Notes under the pieces: model-generated
Seen by the model: only the letters and a program-made list of their open reading frames with translations
Told to the model about the DNA's origin: nothing
Databases searched by the model: none
In this document: in pieces, positions 7,545 through 11,717 of the stretch
How positions within the stretch are numbered: position 1 is the first letter of the stretch
How the letters are laid out: the number at the start of each line of letters is the position of its first letter
Made by a program: the position numbers and the translations under genes
Assembly (NCBI GenBank): GCA_036501345.1
Contig: DASYAN010000195.1
Location: 1 to 11,717 of the forward strand
Length of the DNA: 11,717 nucleotides
Origin: DASYAN01 sp036501345
GTDB taxonomy: Bacteria; Chloroflexota; Ktedonobacteria; Ktedonobacterales; Ktedonobacteraceae
Reading direction: 5' to 3'

Positions 7545-7634
7545 CCTAGAAAAAACCTTTCTCATCAGGTCTTCTTTCCAGAAGACAGTGATAGTGTGAG
7601 GGCGTTTGAGTGACGAAACGCTGCCATTTCTAGG
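7545..7634. other. Nested inverted repeats, candidate structured RNA or cruciform
   Basis: An outer pair CCTAGAAA (7545-7552) / TTTCTAGG (7627-7634) encloses a hairpin GTCTTC/GAAGAC (7569-7574 with 7581-7586), a hairpin GCGTTT/AAACGC (7602-7607 with 7616-7621), and a weaker 5-bp pairing CTCAT/GTGAG (7561-7565 with 7596-7600) closing the first hairpin. The pairings are mutually compatible and form a three-way junction. Each helix is short, so chance cannot be excluded. About 300 bp upstream of the response regulator. Confidence 0.35.
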
Positions 7635-7821
7635 AAAAAAAGTCTGTCTCATCGTTCAGTTTGGTGATATGATAGAGATAACTGGTTGGATTATCCCAAC
7701 AGTGAGGGGCATCTTCGTATTGATTGATGGTCTCACATGAGATAGTTGTAGGCAAAGAGTTTGTAGTGTAGCTAGTTGATTCTATGACCAGACAGATCTT
7801 TTATGGGACATAAGGGTCAGT

Positions 7822-7855
7822 GGTCTGTTGCTCACATCGTCATTCAGGTCTGTTG
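7822..7855. repeat. Two direct copies of GGTCTGTTG
   Basis: Identical 9-mers at 7822-7830 and 7847-7855, 25 bp start to start, about 80-113 bp before the response regulator ATG. They could be binding sites for a regulator, possibly the adjacent gene's own product, but the spacing is not the 11 bp typical of PhoB-type half-sites. Confidence 0.3.
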
Positions 7856-7934
7856 AAGCTGCTTACACTAGTCGTCGCTGATGTATGTTTGTTGTATATG
7901 CTTAGTAGTAGCAAGCTAACAGAGAGGGTTTTTA

Positions 7935-8678
7935 ATGAAATTACTGATCATTGATAGCGATCGTGATATGATTGAAATGCTCACCAATTGGTTGAAGGCA
8001 TATGGCTATGAAGTCTACCGGGCTTATACTGGAGCACAGGCTGAGTCCAAGTGGCTTGAGCAGGAGCCTGACCTTGTTATTTTGGACGTTGCATTGAAAG
8101 ATATAGATGCTTTGGAAATGTGTCGCGATCTAAGAACAAAGCATGATGCCCTCGTCTTGGTTGTTACCGATGGAGATGTTCAAGATGAGGTCCGTTGTCT
8201 AGAGTCTGGCGCAGATGATTATCTACGAAAACCCTTCTTTCCAAATCAGCTTTTAGCGCATATTCATGCTGTGAGTAGACGTGCCCGTTCTTCGGTGAAT
8301 CAACGTGCTTCTTCTATTATTACTGTTGGCCCAATCGTTGTTGACTCTCTCCACAATGAAGTGAAAATCAATGGTAAAACTGTTCGTTTAACTCCAACTG
8401 AGGGAAAGTTAATGCATTTATTAGCGGCTAATGCCAATGAGGTATGCACAGCTAGCCAGATTATTACTCGTGTCTGGGGATTTGGCGAAGTCGGTGATAC
8501 GTATTTAATAAAGGCTCATATTCATCACCTGCGCCAGAAAATTGAGCCTAACCCGAATGATCCTCGCTATATTCTGACTGTTCCTAGTGTTGGTTATACC
8601 TTGGTTCGTCGCCCAGTTGATGAAGATGTCAATATAACGAACGATCCCCCTCGCCAGCCTCGTTTGATGTCCAGATAG
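7935..8678 (+). CDS. OmpR/PhoB-family response regulator
   Basis: A 247-residue two-domain regulator. The receiver domain (1-120) has the acidic pair D7/D9, phospho-acceptor D51 in LVILDV, switch Thr T78 and K99 in YLRKPF, so phosphorylation should be possible. The residue after T78 is Asp rather than the usual Ala. The C-terminal winged-helix domain (about 130-225) has the family landmarks LTPTEGKLMHLLAANANEV, a recognition-helix region ending in HIHHLRQKIE, and the wing ending SVGYTLV. It is expected to bind DNA as a dimer when phosphorylated. The ATG start has GAGAGGG 7 nt upstream. No histidine kinase is adjacent in the window, so its partner is elsewhere. Preceded by a long gene-free region that may hold its control sites; converges with the gene at 8749. 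Confidence 0.92.
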   Translation: MKLLIIDSDRDMIEMLTNWLKAYGYEVYRAYTGAQAESKWLEQEPDLVILDVALKDIDALEMCRDLRTKHDALVLVVTDGDVQDEVRCLESGADDYLRKPFFPNQLLAHIHAVSRRARSSVNQRASSIITVGPIVVDSLHNEVKINGKTVRLTPTEGKLMHLLAANANEVCTASQIITRVWGFGEVGDTYLIKAHIHHLRQKIEPNPNDPRYILTVPSVGYTLVRRPVDEDVNITNDPPRQPRLMSR

Positions 8679-8748
8679 CGGCAGAGAGAGCTTGTCTCTA
8701 CATAAAGATTGAAATTCTGTTGTCTATATTACTATATTATTGCAGGAC

Positions 8749-9786
8749 TTAGCCTAGGTGTCTGTATAAGCGCCCTCCCAGAGGGCCGGCAACCTTGACT
8801 GGTAAATGTCTCCAGCAATTGGTGAGTAAAAGAAATTTTCGACTTTGCTCTGACGTGGCTACCAGTCCGGCTGTGGCTGGATAATAATAGTAAGGCAGTG
8901 GTTCTTGGATTGCTCCCCAGCGTCGCTTGAATTCCATTAAGCCTTCATTTTCGCGTGCTGTGCGTCCCATGTCGAGTACTTGGTAGCCATGTTCACCACT
9001 CCACGTGATAGCAGTCCACATGAGCAGATTATTTGGTGCTAAGTGCAGATAGGCTTCGCTTGATGCTCCGTAGGCATATCTGACGGTTGTGCCTGATACC
9101 AGTAGTACCATACCACCAATGACATGGCCTTCGTACTCTGCCAGTAGCAGTTGCATCTTGCCATCAGCGGCAAAGTTATCCCACAGGCCGTAGAAAAATT
9201 GTGCAGGTTGAGCAGGCATGCCATGTTTTTTACAACGAGTTTGCAGGTGTAATCGATAGTAATGCTCTATATCTTCGCGCCGCTGGGCAATGCGCACCTG
9301 TACTCCAAGTTTGCGTGACTTCTTAATCTGGTGTTGTACAGGTTTACGTAATTTTGACCATAATGTATCGGGATCTTTTGATAATTGTAAGAGCCAGCGT
9401 ACATATAAGTCCTCCTCTACCAGATCAGAACGCTTAGCCAGCGTTTCATTAGGGCCTGTACGCAATTCTAGGTAGCGTACTTTCTTCTGCTGTGCCAAGT
9501 CAATGGCTTGTGTGATGAGTGCATTGGCTGTATCTTCATCGGAAGCCAGGAGAGGACAATAATCAGAAAATGGCAATGTTACTAGACGTTGTCCTGTAAG
9601 AGGACTCTGGATTGAACATAAAGGCAAGAAACCAGTAGTCTGTCCCGCTTGGTTGGTAGTGCGAAGTGGGATAATACGGTATCCATATAGGCTCGTGATC
9701 AGATTGAGCCATGCCTGACTATAATAGAATGATGCGTCGTTTGCTTGTTGTTCTACAAAGGGTGTTGGGATGGTTATTTGTATCAT
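8749..9786 (-). CDS. FemAB/BioF2-like GNAT-fold transferase
   Basis: A 345-residue cytoplasmic protein of the FemAB-related/BioF2 (Acetyltransf_6) type, usually made of two GNAT-like halves. The first half spans about 1-125. The second half carries RKPVQHQIKKSRKLGV (148-163), the basic segment typical of this group, then AEYEGHVIGGMVLLVSG (216-232), and the ending signature DMGRT (272-276) with EGLMEFKRRWG (281-291). Members transfer amino acids from aminoacyl-tRNA to peptidoglycan precursors, or acyl groups during polysaccharide biosynthesis; the sequence does not tell which. The ATG start lacks a close Shine-Dalgarno: AGGGAG is about 14 nt upstream. The 3' end converges with the response regulator, 70 bp apart. 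A near-perfect dyad lies 49-66 bp upstream of the ATG. Reasonable in an envelope context with the deacetylase and ATP-grasp neighbours. Confidence 0.82.
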   Translation of the reverse strand: MIQITIPTPFVEQQANDASFYYSQAWLNLITSLYGYRIIPLRTTNQAGQTTGFLPLCSIQSPLTGQRLVTLPFSDYCPLLASDEDTANALITQAIDLAQQKKVRYLELRTGPNETLAKRSDLVEEDLYVRWLLQLSKDPDTLWSKLRKPVQHQIKKSRKLGVQVRIAQRREDIEHYYRLHLQTRCKKHGMPAQPAQFFYGLWDNFAADGKMQLLLAEYEGHVIGGMVLLVSGTTVRYAYGASSEAYLHLAPNNLLMWTAITWSGEHGYQVLDMGRTARENEGLMEFKRRWGAIQEPLPYYYYPATAGLVATSEQSRKFLLLTNCWRHLPVKVAGPLGGRLYRHLG

Positions 9787-9834
9787 ACTATTGTTGGTTA
9801 CTCCCTAGCTGACTCCTGATCTATCTCAATTGTT

Positions 9835-9852
9835 TATTGTTAGCTAACGATA
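9835..9852. promoter_or_regulatory. Operator-like 18-bp dyad upstream of the FemAB-like gene
   Basis: TAT-T-GTTAGCTAAC-G-ATA: a perfect 10-bp palindrome (9839-9848) extended by three more matching pairs after one mismatch on each side. It is in the upstream region of the minus-strand gene starting at 9786, where a repressor or activator site would be expected. A second, looser inverted repeat ACCGTA/TACGGT (9852-9857 with 9870-9875) adjoins it. Confidence 0.4.
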
Positions 9853-10019
9853 CCGTATGCTTGTTTCTGTACGGTTATTGTTTCCGTAAAGATCTGGTTT
9901 TACTGAAGTGGCCGACCAACTCAAATCAAAAACCCGCCAGAAGTGAGCCTAAAATCTCAAGCAGCCATCGGTTAGTGTGCTTGCATGCTAAGTACAGTGA
10001 GACCAGAAATGCCTGTGCA

Positions 10020-11240
10020 TCAATGATGAATGCTTTCCTGATCAAGGTGCTGTGATTTCTGCGGAAGCATCTTCGTCAAACGAGAGAAGGCAACGCCCAG
10101 ATCTCCCAGTGCTGGTAATGGATCATGCCAGGCAAACACAGAAAATGCTGTTTTTCCTAAAAGAGAATGTACATATCCTAGGGGTGTAGTCATTCCTGCT
10201 CGTATTTCTTGAATTCCTGCGGGAATGTCAGTTAAGAATCGTACCCAGTGTCTGCCGTAATGTGGTTTAATGGGGGCTGGTATTTCATGCCCGAGAGTGT
10301 GACTGTACTGAATATATGGTAGGTCGAGGCCACATTCGATGCATAAAGTATGCCATCCCCAAGGACGCACATTTATATCTAATAATTTATATTGCTTGTC
10401 TCGCTCGTCATATTTGAATTCAACCTCAGCCATACCTGAGACACCCATCACACATAGCAACTTCTCGGCCAGTTGACCAATGACCGGAACCTCAATAGCT
10501 TCAACGAAGCTACTTCCAAGGCCATAGTCGATGGGATACTGGCGTGTGCGTCGCGCTGTTATGGATTGAAGCACCTCTCCATTTTTGCAAAATGTTCCTA
10601 CTGAAAACTGCGTACGTCCATCTCCCGGAATGATCTCTTGTATCATAATTTCTTGTGGATGAATGATTTTTGCTGTCAAACGATATTGCTCAATCAAATC
10701 ATCTTGCGAGTGTACTGGAAGAGCTTTGAGACGCAGCGCATGTTGAAAGTGGATAGAAATAGCAGGTTTAATAATAACAGGGAAAGTAATGTCTAATGTC
10801 TTGAGTTGATCCTCACTAGCAGGATACCAAGTTTTTGGATAAGGCACACTGACTTCTTGGGCCATTTGGTAGGTGAGTCGTTTATCGTGAGCCCAGCGAA
10901 CCACGTCCCAATTTTGTGTGACAAGCTGGTAAGTTGTCTCGAGTTGGGATATGTGATGTGTAACAAGCTCGACTGCGTCATCCTGTACAGGAAAGAGTAC
11001 CCATCCAGTAAGATGGTGCTCTTTCCCAATATCGAGCAGGAATTGCACAAAATCGTCTGTATCTAATGGACCATTCCATTTGAAGCGCTTTGTTACATAT
11101 CGTGAAAACCAAGCTGAGCGGGGCAGGTTATCGATAAGTACACATGGAATACCACGCTTCCCCAAACTACGTATGACTCCAAGTCCCTTAAAGTCACTGC
11201 CCAGCACAACAACTCCTGGCCTGTGGTTTTGTTGTGGCAT
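10020..11240 (-). CDS. ATP-grasp ligase (carboxylate-amine ligase type)
   Basis: A 406-residue protein. Residues 8-110 form a Rossmann-like pre-ATP-grasp domain beginning VVVLGSDFKGLG. The ATP-grasp domain follows: FPVIIKPA (153-160, K158 for ATP), QEIIPGDG (201-208), and the metal-binding ending EVEFKYD (272-278) with LLDINVRPWGWH (286-297; D288, N290, R292). This enzyme class activates a carboxylate as acyl phosphate and joins it to an amine, as in amide or peptide bond formation. The exact substrates cannot be read from sequence; D-amino acid ligase-like and carbamoyl phosphate synthase-like labels are both used for such proteins. The ATG start has GAGAGGAAG upstream on the minus strand. 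It lies 24 bp after the flavin oxidoreductase stop, so the two are likely one operon. Confidence 0.85.
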   Translation of the reverse strand: MPQQNHRPGVVVLGSDFKGLGVIRSLGKRGIPCVLIDNLPRSAWFSRYVTKRFKWNGPLDTDDFVQFLLDIGKEHHLTGWVLFPVQDDAVELVTHHISQLETTYQLVTQNWDVVRWAHDKRLTYQMAQEVSVPYPKTWYPASEDQLKTLDITFPVIIKPAISIHFQHALRLKALPVHSQDDLIEQYRLTAKIIHPQEIMIQEIIPGDGRTQFSVGTFCKNGEVLQSITARRTRQYPIDYGLGSSFVEAIEVPVIGQLAEKLLCVMGVSGMAEVEFKYDERDKQYKLLDINVRPWGWHTLCIECGLDLPYIQYSHTLGHEIPAPIKPHYGRHWVRFLTDIPAGIQEIRAGMTTPLGYVHSLLGKTAFSVFAWHDPLPALGDLGVAFSRLTKMLPQKSQHLDQESIHH

Positions 11241-11264
11241 AGCCTTGCTTCCTCTCAGGTTCTC

Positions 11265-11717
11265 TTAGAGAGCCAATGCAGCGTGGCGAGCAATCTGACG
11301 TGCAGGTACCTTTGCACCTGTTACGAAGCGGCAGAGCGGCCCAAAGTTATATCCAGCTGGAGCCCCCACAAAGTAGAGATGTGGTACAGACGATTCAAAC
11401 CATTTATTCAAGACAGGATAGCCGTCTTGTTCCTGGACCTGCTCACGCAATGCTGGATCAATATAGGTTAGTTTCTGCACATCGGGTTTGTATCCTGTGC
11501 CCAAGATCAGGTGATCTATCTGCCTAGTGGTTCCATCACTGAGCTTAAGGCTGATTTCTTGCCCTTGTTCTGTGGCACTTACAATCGATGTTTCTGGTGT
11601 GATAGTGAATCGTCCTTCGACGCGAGGTCGTATCCATGGAGCTACAGACGGACGAACACTACGTGTATCTATTGCAAGACGCGTTTTCTCTGGGAAACGC
11701 ATGAACAGTAGAGGGAA
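11265..11717 (-). CDS. FAD-dependent oxidoreductase, C-terminal part (runs off the right edge)
   Basis: The last 150 residues of a flavoprotein; the reading frame is open to the end of the window with no start needed there, so the N-terminal FAD-binding Rossmann fold lies outside. The visible part shows the diagnostic LSDGTTRQIDHLILGTGYKPD pattern in pieces: DGTTRQIDHL followed by LGTGY at fragment residues 72-76, the motif marking the return to the FAD domain in flavin monooxygenase-like and thioredoxin-reductase-like enzymes. Near the end HLYFVGAPAGYNFGPL (a typical final FAD-contacting strand) is followed by a helix. It probably oxidises or hydroxylates a small molecule with NAD(P)H. It precedes the ATP-grasp gene by 24 bp and is likely co-transcribed with it. 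The substrate is unknown. Confidence 0.8.
   Translation of the reverse strand, partial: FPLLFMRFPEKTRLAIDTRSVRPSVAPWIRPRVEGRFTITPETSIVSATEQGQEISLKLSDGTTRQIDHLILGTGYKPDVQKLTYIDPALREQVQEQDGYPVLNKWFESSVPHLYFVGAPAGYNFGPLCRFVTGAKVPARQIARHAALAL

Larger units (their letters stand above)
7274..7934. other. 661-bp intergenic region without a gene, with several repeats
   Basis: No reading frame of useful length is open on either strand. It must include the 3' end of the deacetylase transcript and the promoter of the response regulator gene. It holds a perfect 10-bp inverted repeat just past the deacetylase stop, a nested set of pairings at 7545-7634, a 5-bp-arm dyad TCTCACATGAGA at 7731-7742, and two copies of GGTCTGTTG (7822, 7847). 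No convincing -35/-10 pair was found. Confidence 0.6.

Noticed and set aside
7685..7700. GTTGG/CCAAC hairpin in the gene-free region
   Set aside because: Five pairs around a 6-nt loop is expected by chance at this length; no supporting context.
8685..8699. AGAGA/TCTCT hairpin between the response regulator and the FemAB-like gene as a bidirectional terminator
   Set aside because: Stem is only 5 bp, weak, and no T run follows on either strand.
9901..10019. Possible terminator or RNA gene after the ATP-grasp gene
   Set aside because: The minus strand has a TTTTT run near 9930 but no stable stem directly before it; nothing supportable.

Overview
The window reads as a piece of a chromosome from a bacterium with a complex envelope, most likely a Chloroflexota member of the Ktedonobacteria type. 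This placement rests on protein style and is not proven: two tandem TIGR03663-type (Agl23-like) membrane proteins, a NodB-related deacetylase of an unusual layout, a FemAB/GNAT-like transferase, and an ATP-grasp/flavoprotein pair. Start codons include TTG, Shine-Dalgarno sequences are mostly purine-rich, and base composition is moderate. No rRNA, tRNA, CRISPR array or intact transposase is visible.

Layout. (1) 76-4941, plus strand: two paralogous polytopic GT-C-like membrane proteins, 12 bp apart, almost certainly co-transcribed. (2) About 4938-5040: a short solo end of an IS200/IS605 (TnpB-type) element with two hairpins. It sits exactly between two convergent genes and appears to supply the stop codon of the upstream one. 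(3) 5031-5534, minus strand: a small secreted four-cysteine protein of unknown function. (4) 5535-5899: a divergent intergenic region. (5) 5900-7273, plus strand: a polysaccharide deacetylase-like protein whose Asp motif lies at the C-terminus instead of the N-terminus, suggesting a circularly permuted NodB domain. (6) 7274-7934: 661 bp without a gene, containing a perfect 10-bp inverted repeat, a nested set of pairings that could be a structured RNA, and short repeats. (7) 7935-8678, plus strand: an OmpR/PhoB-class response regulator with no kinase beside it. (8) 8749-9786, minus strand: a FemAB/BioF2-type acyl- or aminoacyl-transferase. (9) 10020-11240 and 11265-11717, minus strand: an ATP-grasp ligase preceded, 24 bp upstream, by a flavin-dependent oxidoreductase that runs off the right edge.

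Taken together, the genes suggest cell-surface work. The GT-C-like proteins could move sugars from lipid carriers outside the membrane, the deacetylase could trim N-acetyl sugars, and the FemAB-like and ATP-grasp enzymes could attach amino acids or make amide bonds. That these genes act in one pathway is inference from proximity and enzyme class; only the two GT-C genes and the ATP-grasp/oxidoreductase pair look like operons. The items most worth checking are the transposase-less IS605 end at the gene junction, the permuted deacetylase, and the structured intergenic region before the response regulator.
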